Positions 8,091 to 16,498 of a stretch of DNA of 64,000 bases are shown one piece after another. Positions within the stretch are counted from its first letter, which is position 1. The number at the start of each line of letters is the position of its first letter. A model generated the notes under the pieces. That model was not told the DNA's origin, ran no database searches, and saw only the letters and a list, made by a program, of their open reading frames with translations. This DNA is from Kandleria vitulina DSM 20405. GTDB lineage: Bacteria; Bacillota_I; Bacilli_A; Erysipelotrichales; Coprobacillaceae. Position numbers and translations under genes: made by a program. The DNA lies in the NCBI RefSeq assembly GCF_000702065.1, contig NZ_KL370857.1, forward strand, positions 111,122-175,121, in the 5' to 3' direction.

Positions 8091-8282
8091 TTATAAATCA
8101 CTATTTTTTAATTCTTCATTTTCGTAGGTAGAACGTTTTGAGTCGTCTTCTTTAATGTGACTCGCATTAAATTTAACTACGGTATCTTTTGGCTTAGTGT
8201 CAAATAAGTTAACACCCAAAGACCATTCTTCAAGTTCTTCTTCTAAAGTATCTTCATCTTTAGCCTTTACTTTGATTGCCAT
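8091..8282 (-). CDS. Small acidic protein of unknown function
   Basis: 63 residues from ATG at 8282, chosen because GAGGTGA sits 6 bases ahead; a GTG three codons upstream overlaps that ribosome site. The sequence MAIKVKAKDEDTLEEELEEW is rich in acidic residues, with a polar tail ending KNSDL. No signal peptide, membrane segment or known motif was recognised. It is a single gene convergent with the thi operon and divergent from tRNA-Thr. The clean start signal and codon pattern support a real gene. Confidence 0.65.
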   Translation of the reverse strand: MAIKVKAKDEDTLEEELEEWSLGVNLFDTKPKDTVVKFNASHIKEDDSKRSTYENEELKNSDL

Positions 8283-8329
8283 GACTCTCACCTCATTCTT
8301 ATTATATACAAATTAGTTCTAAATTCAAA

Positions 8330-8359
8330 TTGGAACAATACTTCATTTAGTGATATAAT
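8330..8359 (+). promoter_or_regulatory. Promoter of tRNA-Thr
   Basis: TTGGAA (8330-8335), 18-base spacer, TATAAT (8354-8359) with an upstream TGA giving an extended -10. The tRNA begins 10 bases later. Confidence 0.75.
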
Positions 8360-8368
8360 GATATTCAT

Positions 8369-8445
8369 GCCGGAGTAGCTCCAATTGGTAGAGCAACTGA
8401 CTCGTAACCAGTAGGCTGTGGGTTCAAGTCCCATCTCCGGCACCA
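8369..8445 (+). tRNA. tRNA-Thr (anticodon CGT)
   Basis: Cloverleaf with acceptor stem GCCGGAG/CTCCGGC, D arm GCTC/GAGC, anticodon loop CTCGTAA (anticodon CGT, codon ACG), T arm GTGGG-TTCAAGT-CCCAT and encoded ACCA. The innermost anticodon-stem pair is A-C rather than A-T, a mild oddity. A terminator follows. Confidence 0.95.
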
Positions 8446-8452
8446 GATACCA

Positions 8453-8480
8453 AAAAAGCCCTTTGTTAAGGGCTTTTTTA
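8453..8480 (+). terminator. Terminator of tRNA-Thr
   Basis: AAAAAAGCCCTT pairs with AAGGGCTTTTTT around TGTT, 8 bases after the tRNA CCA. Confidence 0.88.
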
Positions 8481-8482
8481 AT

Positions 8483-8684
8483 TTTGATGTTCTTTCTATA
8501 ATTATATGTTATAAATTGCGGCGTAAAACCCACAGGCTTGCCCGTGGGAGCAATTAGAAATAATTAAACAGTTAATATCTGCAGATGAAAAAGAATCTTG
8601 TAATGATGTACAATATTTTTTGAAGTTAACCTCAAATTTATATAACAGTTCACATTCACGTCACATTTCTCGACTATTATGTAC
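8483..8684. other. AT-rich gene-free stretch with an IS605-like end hairpin
   Basis: No open frame with a ribosome site was found on either strand here. At 8525-8548 the sequence AAAACCCACAGG...CCCGTGGG forms a hairpin that resembles the end palindromes of IS200/IS605 elements, and its AAAACCCACAG start is shared with the IS200 left end near 63788. It may be the relic of a lost insertion. The rest of the stretch shows nothing recognisable. Confidence 0.35.
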
Positions 8685-8792
8685 TTGTCGATAGAGATAT
8701 CGACAACACTCATACAAACATAAAATTCCCTTCCCTTTAAAATTTAGAAAAGGATAAATGAGTCTGTTCCCCTACAGACTCATTTATTTTTT
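8685..8792 (+). ncRNA. Candidate small RNA ending at an orphan terminator
   Basis: A TATTAT box at 8675-8680 precedes an 8-bp inverted repeat TTGTCGAT/ATCGACAA (8685-8706), then a CU-rich unpaired stretch TTCCCTTCCCTTT, then a perfect 12-bp terminator hairpin (8756-8785) with a T run. No coding frame explains the terminator, and tRNA-Thr already has its own. The CU-rich stretch is complementary to purine-rich ribosome sites. The -35 is weak. Existence of a transcript is inference. Confidence 0.4.
8756..8792 (+). terminator. Orphan intrinsic terminator upstream of the ROK kinase gene
   Basis: AAATGAGTCTGT and ACAGACTCATTT pair perfectly over 12 bp around TCCCCT, followed by ATTTTTT. No upstream coding sequence uses it. 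Confidence 0.85.
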
Positions 8793-8866
8793 CATTTTGT
8801 GAAATAGGAAAGGTGAAAAGAGATAGGAAAAGTATAATGAAAAATAGAGTATAAAGGGGGATAAAG

Positions 8867-9748
8867 ATGAAAACTTTAGCGATTGATATTGGAGGTACTT
8901 TTATCAAGTACGGTTTAATAGATGAAGAGTGTCACCTTTCTCAAAAAGGAAAGGTGCCGACACCTCAAGATACACAGGAACATATTCTAGAAGTTCTTAG
9001 TGGTCTTTATCATCAATTTGATGAAGACTTAGAAGGAATCGCAATCAGTGCACCAGGACGCATTGATAGTGAAAATGGTGTTATGATCACTGGGGGTGCT
9101 TTACGCTATTTAGATGGTTTCCATCTTATTGAAAATCTTAAGCCGCTATGTGATAATAAGCCTATTTCAATAGAAAATGATGCAAAAGCAGCTGCTTTAT
9201 GTGAATCATGGATAGGATCTTCAAAAGATTGTGAGAACAGTGTAGTCATGATTTTTGGGTCAGGCATTGGTGGAGGTATTGTCTATAAGAATGATATCAT
9301 TCGTGGACATCAGCTTATTGCCGGTGAATTTAGTCCTGTCTTTTCAGATATGAGAAGAGATTCTTATCGTGAAATGGCAGATGATTATTCTACTTTGACT
9401 GTAGTTAAGAAAGTAAAAGAAACAAAGAATGATGAATCTCTTACAGGAGAAGATATGATGAGACTCTATCGTGAAGGTGATGAAGAAGTCGTATCTATAG
9501 TAGAAGACTGGTTTTTTGCGATCGCAAAATATTGTTATAATATTGATAATATCATCAATCCAGATATTATCTGTATTGGTGGAGGAATCAGTGAAGATCC
9601 ATTATTTGTAGAAGGAATTAAAAAGGCCTTAGTTGAAATTGAAAAGCATGCTTTTATATTTAGAAAACCACCAATTACGGTATGTCAGTACCACAATGAT
9701 TCTAATTTAATTGGTGCTTATTATACATTTAAAAAGACTCTGCATTAA
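8867..9748 (+). CDS. ROK family sugar kinase
   Basis: 293-residue ASKHA-fold kinase. The phosphate loop DIGGTFIKYG is at residues 7-16, the catalytic aspartate lies in SIENDAKAA (D105), and GSGIGGGIV plus NPDIICIGGGIS complete the ATP site. The zinc cluster CxCGxxGCxE seen in many ROK proteins is absent and the usual GExGH is replaced by AGEFS, so it is a zinc-free variant. It likely phosphorylates glucose, a beta-glucoside or an amino sugar in the cytoplasm; the substrate cannot be told. AAGGGGG precedes the ATG. Stop codon lies in a hairpin loop shared with the convergent gene. Confidence 0.88.
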   Translation: MKTLAIDIGGTFIKYGLIDEECHLSQKGKVPTPQDTQEHILEVLSGLYHQFDEDLEGIAISAPGRIDSENGVMITGGALRYLDGFHLIENLKPLCDNKPISIENDAKAAALCESWIGSSKDCENSVVMIFGSGIGGGIVYKNDIIRGHQLIAGEFSPVFSDMRRDSYREMADDYSTLTVVKKVKETKNDESLTGEDMMRLYREGDEEVVSIVEDWFFAIAKYCYNIDNIINPDIICIGGGISEDPLFVEGIKKALVEIEKHAFIFRKPPITVCQYHNDSNLIGAYYTFKKTLH

Positions 9749-9760
9749 TCTGCAGAGTCT
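9735..9760. terminator. Shared bidirectional hairpin containing both stop codons of convergent genes
   Basis: AGACTCTGCA (9735-9744) and TGCAGAGTCT (9751-9760) pair perfectly over 10 bp. The loop TTAATC holds the TAA stop of the ROK gene and, on the other strand, the TAA stop of the ligase gene, using the palindrome TTAA. The T run is weak on both sides. Confidence 0.7.
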
Positions 9761-10923
9761 ATTTCTTTCTTATAGGCATCAAAGCTACCGATGATTATTA
9801 GGAACAATACTGATGTCTGGACAAAGAAGATTGTGTAGTCAAGACATCCATGAATAAGGGTCATGAGAATGAAGCCTACAATAAGACCAACAAGGTTATC
9901 ATTGCATCCTAATTTATGTAGCTTATGAAGACGTTTTGTAGAAGCAACAAAGTATGGTGCAATTGTCGCAATACCGACAATCCCAAAGGAAAGAACGGGA
10001 TCAATAAAAACATTGTGAGCATGCTGAGTGGGATGAGCATTTGGATAGTTTTTATAGATATGCCAGTATGTCATTGGACCTTCTCCAAATAATGGATGAG
10101 TCTTAATGTTCAATAAGGCTACACGCCAGATATTCAATCGTACTCCAAGATAATGCTTGAAATTAGACATACGTGGAATATAGCGAGGATGTGTTGCTAA
10201 AAAGACAACCGCAACCCCTGACAATGAAGCTAGTAATGCAAATAGTTTTTTATGATGACTATATAGCAACATGATGACTAGTCCTGCCATTAATGCTGGC
10301 CAGGCTGTTCTACATCCTGTGAGATAAAGTATAAATAGATTTAATAAAGTAATGAGTATGTAAGAAACTAATCTTTTGATAGAATAGGATTTATTTAGTA
10401 TTTTATAGAATGTAATACCTACGAAGAAGTTGATCATCATGGCATAGTAATTAGAATTAAAATACACAGAATGAACACGATTAGGTGGTGTATTAAAAAT
10501 AATGATTTCAAAGTGATCAATATTAAATGTATGTAGGATATACATGTACTGAATAAAACCGATTATACCTACTACAGCACTTAAATAAATAATCAGGGTT
10601 GTCATTGTTTCAAAAAAACGTGGTGTCAGATGTTCTCTAAAGAAAAGAGAAATAGTAAAGAACATGACCAACAAGAATGTAAAACCAAAGCCAATCCAGT
10701 TCTGATAGAATAATGATACAAGCAGCTGTAGTATTGTGAAGAATAAGATAAAACGACTGCCTTTAATATGTTGATAAGCGCTCTTTATATCACCTGTCTT
10801 TAATAAATAAAGAGTGAGAATAAGCCATACTAAGGCACAAGGAATCATCGGGAGAAATAAGGCGATGATCATGATGGTCATCAGCTTTTCTTCACGTGTT
10901 AGCTGTTTAAAGAATGTAAACAT
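9745..10923 (-). CDS. O-antigen ligase/polymerase-like membrane protein (Wzy_C family)
   Basis: 392 residues with about ten to twelve hydrophobic helices and a long loop carrying HAHNVFIDPVLSFGIVG, the conserved histidine motif of the WaaL/Wzy_C family. It should transfer or polymerise an undecaprenyl-linked glycan at the outer face of the membrane, perhaps for teichoic acid or capsule. ATG 10923 was chosen because AGGAGG precedes it by 7 bases. No other glycan genes adjoin it, so the substrate is unknown. It overlaps the ROK gene by 4 bases at the 3' end. Confidence 0.85.
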   Translation of the reverse strand: MFTFFKQLTREEKLMTIMIIALFLPMIPCALVWLILTLYLLKTGDIKSAYQHIKGSRFILFFTILQLLVSLFYQNWIGFGFTFLLVMFFTISLFFREHLTPRFFETMTTLIIYLSAVVGIIGFIQYMYILHTFNIDHFEIIIFNTPPNRVHSVYFNSNYYAMMINFFVGITFYKILNKSYSIKRLVSYILITLLNLFILYLTGCRTAWPALMAGLVIMLLYSHHKKLFALLASLSGVAVVFLATHPRYIPRMSNFKHYLGVRLNIWRVALLNIKTHPLFGEGPMTYWHIYKNYPNAHPTQHAHNVFIDPVLSFGIVGIATIAPYFVASTKRLHKLHKLGCNDNLVGLIVGFILMTLIHGCLDYTIFFVQTSVLFLIIIGSFDAYKKEIDSAD

Positions 10924-10999
10924 GTAAAAGCCTCCTGTGTTCTCTATTTTACATGAATTCATAGGGAAAGACAAACTGGTATAAAAAAGGAAAACATAT

Positions 11000-11005
11000 T
11001 ATAAT
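11000..11005 (+). promoter_or_regulatory. -10 box placed for a leaderless mRNA
   Basis: TATAAT lies 7 bases before the ATG at 11013, so RNA would start at or next to the start codon. No ribosome site fits between them. The -35 region is poor (CTGGTA, 18-base spacer). Confidence 0.5.
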
Positions 11006-11012
11006 ACGAAAT

Positions 11013-12116
11013 ATGAAGACATTAAGAGAAATAAATCAAGAATATCATTTTGAAAAAGAGCGATTAAGACAATGGTTAATAAATAAAGAAATTGATGCTC
11101 CAGAAGAAATCTATGATCTTGTATGTGATCAGGTGCTAGAAGATTATATTAAAGAAGAACAGTATGTCATTAGACATACTCCAATAAGAAAGAAATATCA
11201 GCTTGTTGATGAATATGAAGCACCAGAGCTTATTCCGATGCCTTTTACAATATTAAATATCCATGATTGTGTTATCCTAGATACAGAAACAACAGGATTA
11301 TATAAGGATGATGAAATTGTCGAACTATCCGTATTGGATATGTTAGGACATGAACTTTATCATTCTCTTTTTAAGCCAGAAAAGAAAATGGGAAAAGCTG
11401 CAATCAGGGTGACAGGTCTTGATCATGAGCAGCTTGCTCATGAGCCACTGTTTAAGGATGAATGGAGAAAAATAAAGAAGGCCATTGGTAAAAAAAGAAT
11501 AATCGGTCATAATGTTGCTTTTGATTATCGTATAACTGTCTCAACAGCTCTGCGTTATGGTATAGAAGAAAGTGAAGTCAAAAGACTGTTCTACAATATG
11601 ATTGATTCCAAAGAAATCGCAAAGAAGTATATTAAAACATCAAGCTATAAGCTTGAAGATCTTTGTCGATTATTTCATATTACAGATCCCCAAAAGCATC
11701 GTGCAACTTATGATTGTCTGATGACATTACAGATGCTAAGAGCATTAGAGAATCATCTTATTAATAGAGGAATAACCAAAGAATCATTGGTATATGATCC
11801 ATTAGTTATCAAGAAGGAAAAAGAGATCATGAATAATAGAAATAAAGCGATAATTTACAGTTATAAGGCAGAAAAATCTATCACAGATATTTCACTATTC
11901 TTTGGTGTAAGCTGTGATGAGATAGTTGACATTATCATAGAAGAATATAAGAAAGAAGAATTTGTTCTTCATGTTGATAAAGAAATAGAAGAGAAGGTTA
12001 TCTTTTTAACAAGAGGAAAACAGACATTAGAAGAATGTCTTCAAGCAACAGGAAAGTATGTACCATCTTATCTTGTAAAGCTTGTATTATTGAAAAGAGG
12101 ATTTGATTATGAGTAA
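11013..12116 (+). CDS. DEDDh 3'-5' exonuclease domain protein
   Basis: 367 residues. The central part (about 80-235) is a DnaQ-like exonuclease: VILDTETTGL with D90 and E92, IGHNVAFDYRI, and HRATYDC giving the final H and D. The N-terminal 75 residues are helical and charged. The C-terminal 120 residues look like one or two helix-turn-helix units (SITDISLFFGVSCDEI, TLEECLQATGKYVPSYLV). It likely degrades single-stranded DNA or RNA in repair or turnover. It is first in a three-gene unit with overlapping ends, followed by an RNA methyltransferase and a lipid kinase. Confidence 0.85.
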   Translation: MKTLREINQEYHFEKERLRQWLINKEIDAPEEIYDLVCDQVLEDYIKEEQYVIRHTPIRKKYQLVDEYEAPELIPMPFTILNIHDCVILDTETTGLYKDDEIVELSVLDMLGHELYHSLFKPEKKMGKAAIRVTGLDHEQLAHEPLFKDEWRKIKKAIGKKRIIGHNVAFDYRITVSTALRYGIEESEVKRLFYNMIDSKEIAKKYIKTSSYKLEDLCRLFHITDPQKHRATYDCLMTLQMLRALENHLINRGITKESLVYDPLVIKKEKEIMNNRNKAIIYSYKAEKSITDISLFFGVSCDEIVDIIIEEYKKEEFVLHVDKEIEEKVIFLTRGKQTLEECLQATGKYVPSYLVKLVLLKRGFDYE

Positions 12117-13044
12117 GAAATATATGTATGTCTATAAGTACTATCCTCAATATGAAGAATCAATGGCATTATGTGAATTTGAAAATATTTTCCATGAACC
12201 CTATGAAAAATACTTTTTCACAGATTATGACTATGATTATAAGAGATCTGTTTTTATTAAGGAAAGATTGACTATTTTTAAAGAAAGCAATGATCCTAAA
12301 GAGATCATTGCTTATCTTAATGATGCTCATTTATATTATGAGAACTTTAAAGTGATCTTCTATAAGAATGATGAAGTACATGTTCCTTATGAAGAACGTC
12401 TTTCATTATGTCATCGATTAAGTGAGCCTATTGCTGGTACAACTAAGCTCCATGAACCAGATGTTGAATTGGCTATTACTAAATTAAATAATATCTATTA
12501 CTTTGGACTCCTTGAACGTAATAGAGATTGGCATCGCTATGAAGTAAAACCTCATTCCTATTCCCATTCTCTTCCTTTAAAAGTCGCAAGATGTGCACTC
12601 AATCTAGGGGTGGGCAATGACATATCCCAGTCTATTATTGATCCTTGTTGTGGGGTGGGAACTGTTGTTCTAGAAGGTCTCGCGATGGGATTGAATATTC
12701 GTGGCAGTGATATTAATCGTTGGGTCTCCTATAAGGCCAGATTGAATCTAGAACATTTTGGCTATGATCCATTGCTTATTGAAAAGAAGGATATTCATGA
12801 TATTAAAGAACAGTATGATCTTTGTATTCTTGATGTTCCTTATGGCGTCTACAGCAATTGTTCAGTGGATGATCAGCTGCTTTTGATTAATGCTACAAAA
12901 TCATTTTGTAAACGTCTTGTGGTTATCACCCATGAGAATTATAAAGAGCGTATCGCTTCTTTGGGATTTGTGATTAGAAATCAGTGTATGTATAAACGAG
13001 GGAACTTTGCGCGTTATATAACTTTATGTGAGGTAGAAAAATGA
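12109..13044 (+). CDS. Trm11-type SAM-dependent RNA methyltransferase
   Basis: 311 residues from ATG 12109, which overlaps the exonuclease gene by 8 bases. The C-terminal half is a class I methyltransferase: IIDPCCGVGTVVLEGLAMG binds SAM, GSDIN follows, and DVPYG is the catalytic (N/D)PPY-like motif of guanine-N2 methyltransferases such as Trm11/Trm14. The N-terminal half is a divergent RNA-binding region rich in tyrosine. The probable substrate is tRNA, but the exact base cannot be read from sequence. Only one proline remains in the catalytic motif. Confidence 0.8.
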   Translation: MSKKYMYVYKYYPQYEESMALCEFENIFHEPYEKYFFTDYDYDYKRSVFIKERLTIFKESNDPKEIIAYLNDAHLYYENFKVIFYKNDEVHVPYEERLSLCHRLSEPIAGTTKLHEPDVELAITKLNNIYYFGLLERNRDWHRYEVKPHSYSHSLPLKVARCALNLGVGNDISQSIIDPCCGVGTVVLEGLAMGLNIRGSDINRWVSYKARLNLEHFGYDPLLIEKKDIHDIKEQYDLCILDVPYGVYSNCSVDDQLLLINATKSFCKRLVVITHENYKERIASLGFVIRNQCMYKRGNFARYITLCEVEK

Positions 13045-13871
13045 AACATGTATTTTTGATTAAGCCTCTTGAAAAAGATATCCATCCTTTTGTCTCTACA
13101 ATAAAATCTATTATGAAAGGGAAAGACTATGATATTCATTTTAGTCGTTTTGATGGACATGTAAGTGAAATTATTGCTCAATATGAAGAAAAAGCACGTT
13201 TCTACAGTGTAGGAGGAGATGGCTTTTTAAATCAGGTTATTCAGTCATTAATCTATACGACCCATGAATTGGTTGTAATACCATATGGAACAGGAAATGA
13301 TTTTTCTCGTCTCATCAATATTTCCAAAGATCCTGAAGAAATATTGAGAATGTCTTTAAATAGAGAAACAATCAAGTCAGATGTAATTAAGATGAATGAG
13401 CGCTATGTGATCAATACGGCTTGTTTTGGTCTTGATGCGCTTGTTGCTAATACTGTTCATGATAAGAAGGGTGGCTATGTGAAGTCATTATTAAGAAATG
13501 TCGTAGGCTATCCTTTCTATGAAGTGAAGCTTGAAGATGAAGAAGGTATTCTTTATGAAGGACAGGTAACACTTTGTGTTATTGCCAATGGACGTTATTA
13601 TGGAGGAGGCTTCTGCATTGCGCCAGATGCCTATATTAATGATGGCTATATGGATATTGTTATCTTGCCTAAGATCAATAAGTGGAGAGCCCCTTATTAT
13701 CTGGCAAAGATTTTAAGCAAATCTATTCATAAATATAAAAAGACCTTCGTGAAGAAGGTCAAAGCCTGTACAATTTATACAGAAGGCAGCACGAATATTG
13801 ATGGTGAACAATATGAAGGCAATGTTCTTCGTATAAAAATCGTACCGCAGGCTGTTAATATCGTTCTTTAA
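13041..13871 (+). CDS. Diacylglycerol kinase family lipid kinase (DgkB/YegS type)
   Basis: 276 residues. VGGDGFLNQV near residue 55 is the ATP-binding GGDG motif and IPYGTGNDFSRLI the second family signature. The C-terminal beta-domain ends IDGEQYEG...IKIVPQAVNIVL, typical of this family. It probably phosphorylates diacylglycerol released in lipoteichoic acid synthesis, or a related lipid. It overlaps the preceding gene by 4 bases (ATGA) and its 3' end overlaps the convergent lysR gene by 17 bases. Confidence 0.9.
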   Translation: MKHVFLIKPLEKDIHPFVSTIKSIMKGKDYDIHFSRFDGHVSEIIAQYEEKARFYSVGGDGFLNQVIQSLIYTTHELVVIPYGTGNDFSRLINISKDPEEILRMSLNRETIKSDVIKMNERYVINTACFGLDALVANTVHDKKGGYVKSLLRNVVGYPFYEVKLEDEEGILYEGQVTLCVIANGRYYGGGFCIAPDAYINDGYMDIVILPKINKWRAPYYLAKILSKSIHKYKKTFVKKVKACTIYTEGSTNIDGEQYEGNVLRIKIVPQAVNIVL

Positions 13872-14709
13872 ATAAATCCAAAAATTCCTGGGCAATAGGA
13901 GAAAGGACTTCATCTTTTCTTGTGATCAAGGCTACTGAAGTATAAAGTTCCTTGTCTTTTAATGTGACAGTCTTTAAGTCCTTATGAACAAAGGTAAGGG
14001 CTGTACGTGGAATGATGGCTACACCACCTAATGTTTCCGCCCAGATAAGTGAAGTACGACAATCATCAGATTGTATATGAATATTAGGATAGAACTGCAT
14101 AGAATTAAGACAGTAGTCCGCAATGAGAGAACGGTAACGACGATGGACAATGAGTGGCAGTGATTTATAATCTGCCATATGATCCATTGAATCATTGACG
14201 ACATCGGCTGGCCCCACTGCAACCATGGGGTCTTTTTTCATGTAGAACGTCTGAACATTGTTGGCATCAAAAGGAGTTCTTACAATCCCTACATCAATAT
14301 CGTGGGCAAGAATCAGGTCTTTCATTTCAGAAGTAGGACCTTCCTTGATACGGACATTTAATGAAGGATGCTCCTTCATGAACTTGACAATGTGTTTTTG
14401 TTGGATCAATGCGGAATTAGATGAAGTAATACCAATACGCAATGTCTGTTTCATAACATCGGTCATCTCTTTCATAGACAGATCTACAAGAGAAAGCACC
14501 TGTACACAGCGTCGATAAAAGAGTTTTCCAGCATCGGTCAAACTAACCTGACGTCTTCCACGAATGATGAGTTCTAATCCAAGTTCCTGCTCAATGGATT
14601 TCAACTGGACAGAAAGAGGTGGCTGAGCCATATGCAGCTTCTTCGCCGCTTGCGAGATGGTCCCCTCTTCAACAATGGTTTTATAGTATCTCATTTGTTT
14701 AAGTTCCAT
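13855..14709 (-). CDS. LysR family transcriptional regulator
   Basis: 284 residues. The winged HTH is near residues 15-65, with GTISQAAKKLHMAQPPLSVQ and VSLTDAGKLFYRR. The rest is the periplasmic-binding-protein-like effector domain. It is divergent from the ABC exporter pair across an 85-base gap with an AT-rich inverted repeat, so it probably controls itself and the exporter. The effector is unknown. Its 3' end overlaps the lipid kinase gene. Confidence 0.93.
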   Translation of the reverse strand: MELKQMRYYKTIVEEGTISQAAKKLHMAQPPLSVQLKSIEQELGLELIIRGRRQVSLTDAGKLFYRRCVQVLSLVDLSMKEMTDVMKQTLRIGITSSNSALIQQKHIVKFMKEHPSLNVRIKEGPTSEMKDLILAHDIDVGIVRTPFDANNVQTFYMKKDPMVAVGPADVVNDSMDHMADYKSLPLIVHRRYRSLIADYCLNSMQFYPNIHIQSDDCRTSLIWAETLGGVAIIPRTALTFVHKDLKTVTLKDKELYTSVALITRKDEVLSPIAQEFLDLFKERY

Positions 14710-14738
14710 ACTTTTCTCCTATGTTAAATATATAATTC

Positions 14739-14756
14739 ATATTATACATATAATAT
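14739..14756. promoter_or_regulatory. Inverted repeat between lysR and the ABC exporter (possible LysR box)
   Basis: ATATTAT and ATAATAT flank ACAT, giving a T-N11-A type dyad in the divergent intergenic region. A TATAAT at 14766-14771 follows and would serve the exporter. Purely AT arms make chance likely, so confidence is modest. Confidence 0.4.
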
Positions 14757-14794
14757 CAAACGCGTTATAATTGTGCAAGAAATGGAGGGAAAAC

Positions 14795-16498
14795 ATGTAT
14801 TGGAAAAAATGTATTAAACCATATCGATGGCAAGCCATCATCGGCTTTTTCTTCAAGATGACAGAAGCACTCTTTGAATTATGTGTTCCAATGGCAGTTG
14901 CTCGTGTTATCGATTATGGTGTCGCAAAAAATGATCCACAGATGATCATGAAAATGGCATGGGTTCTTTTTGGACTCGCAATAGGGGGCTATTGTTGCGC
15001 AATAGTATGCCAATATTTTGCATCATTATCTTCACAGGGATTTGGTACAATCATGAGAAGAGAGATGTTTAATGCGATTAATGATTATGACTATGATAAC
15101 CTTGATGAAATGGGAACACCAACATTGATTACACGTATTACCAATGACGTTAATCAATTACAAGATCTAGTCGCTATGACCATAAGACTGGTTTCACGTT
15201 CTCCATTCTTGATTATTGGTTCATTAGTGGCAGCTTTTATGATTAATGTACAAATAGCGTTAATCTTCTTGATCATTTCTCCAATGATCGCTTTTTCAAT
15301 CTATTGGATCATGTCACATACACAGCCACTATATAGAAAAATACAGTCGATATTAGATGAAGTATCATCATTAACAAGAGAAAACCTTTCAGGTGTTCGT
15401 GTTATACGTGCATTCAATAAACAAAAAGAAGAATATCAGCGTTTTGAAGAGACTATCGATCGTCAGACTTATACACAAAGACATGCTGGGAACCTAGCTG
15501 CATTATTAAATCCTGCTACAACGGTGATTGTAAATTTAGGAATTATTCTTATTCTTTATGTAGGAGGAATAAAGATCAATGCGGGTTCATTGACACAAGG
15601 AGAAGTTATTGCATTGATCAACTATATGAATCAGATTCTTCTCTCAATGTATGTCTTCTCTAATGTAATTCTCTTATACATAAAAGGAAGTGCTTCCTAT
15701 AAGAGAGTTGTGGAAGTATTAGATATGCATTCTTCTATTATTGAAGGACATGAAAGTCCTACTCAAAATGAAGAAATGATTCGCTTTGATCACGTGTCTT
15801 TCTCTTATAAAGAAGGACAGGCCTTATCAGATGTAAGCTTCGTAGTAAACAAGAATGAAACAATCGGTATTATTGGAGGAACTGGTGCAGGAAAGACTTC
15901 ACTGGTTTCACTTATTCCTCGTTTCTATGATGCAACTACAGGTAAAATCTATATTAAAGGGAAACCTATATCATCATATAAATTCAAATCTCTACGTCAA
16001 TTAATAGGCTATGTCCCACAAAGTGCTGTGCTTTTTAAAGGCAGCATTCGCTCTAACTTGTTATGGGGGAATAAAAAAGCAAGCAATAAAGATATTGAGA
16101 AAGCTTTGGAAGTCTCTCAAGCTAAAGAATTTGTAGACAAGATAGGACTAGATGCCACTATTGAAGCCTATGGGAAAAATGTATCCGGTGGACAAAGACA
16201 GCGTCTAACCATCGCTCGTGCTATTGTAAAAAATCCAGAAATACTGATTCTAGATGATAGTGCAAGTGCTCTGGACTTTGCGACAGATGCTAAATTAAGA
16301 AAAGCATTGAAAACACTTGATACGACAACATTGATCGTATCTCAGCGTGTTTCTTCTATTGCCCATGCGGATAAGATTATCGTATTAAGACATGGAGAAA
16401 TTGTCGGCATTGGTACCCATGATCAGTTATTAAAAGACTGTCAGGTCTATCAGGAAATTGTACAATCACAAAGTGAAGGAGATCATCATGAAAAATAA
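14795..16498 (+). CDS. ABC exporter half-transporter, degenerate-site subunit
   Basis: 567 residues: a six-helix exporter membrane domain followed by an ATPase domain. Walker A is GGTGAGKT and the signature VSGGQRQR. Walker B is ILILDDSASALD, with aspartate where the catalytic glutamate belongs, and the H-loop is IVSQRVSS with glutamine for histidine. This is the usual pattern of the inactive-site partner in heterodimers such as TM287/288, LmrC or BmrC. ATG 14795 has GGAGGG 5 bases ahead. The next gene, the partner, overlaps by 11 bases. It probably exports a drug, lipid or peptide. Confidence 0.92.
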   Translation: MYWKKCIKPYRWQAIIGFFFKMTEALFELCVPMAVARVIDYGVAKNDPQMIMKMAWVLFGLAIGGYCCAIVCQYFASLSSQGFGTIMRREMFNAINDYDYDNLDEMGTPTLITRITNDVNQLQDLVAMTIRLVSRSPFLIIGSLVAAFMINVQIALIFLIISPMIAFSIYWIMSHTQPLYRKIQSILDEVSSLTRENLSGVRVIRAFNKQKEEYQRFEETIDRQTYTQRHAGNLAALLNPATTVIVNLGIILILYVGGIKINAGSLTQGEVIALINYMNQILLSMYVFSNVILLYIKGSASYKRVVEVLDMHSSIIEGHESPTQNEEMIRFDHVSFSYKEGQALSDVSFVVNKNETIGIIGGTGAGKTSLVSLIPRFYDATTGKIYIKGKPISSYKFKSLRQLIGYVPQSAVLFKGSIRSNLLWGNKKASNKDIEKALEVSQAKEFVDKIGLDATIEAYGKNVSGGQRQRLTIARAIVKNPEILILDDSASALDFATDAKLRKALKTLDTTTLIVSQRVSSIAHADKIIVLRHGEIVGIGTHDQLLKDCQVYQEIVQSQSEGDHHEK

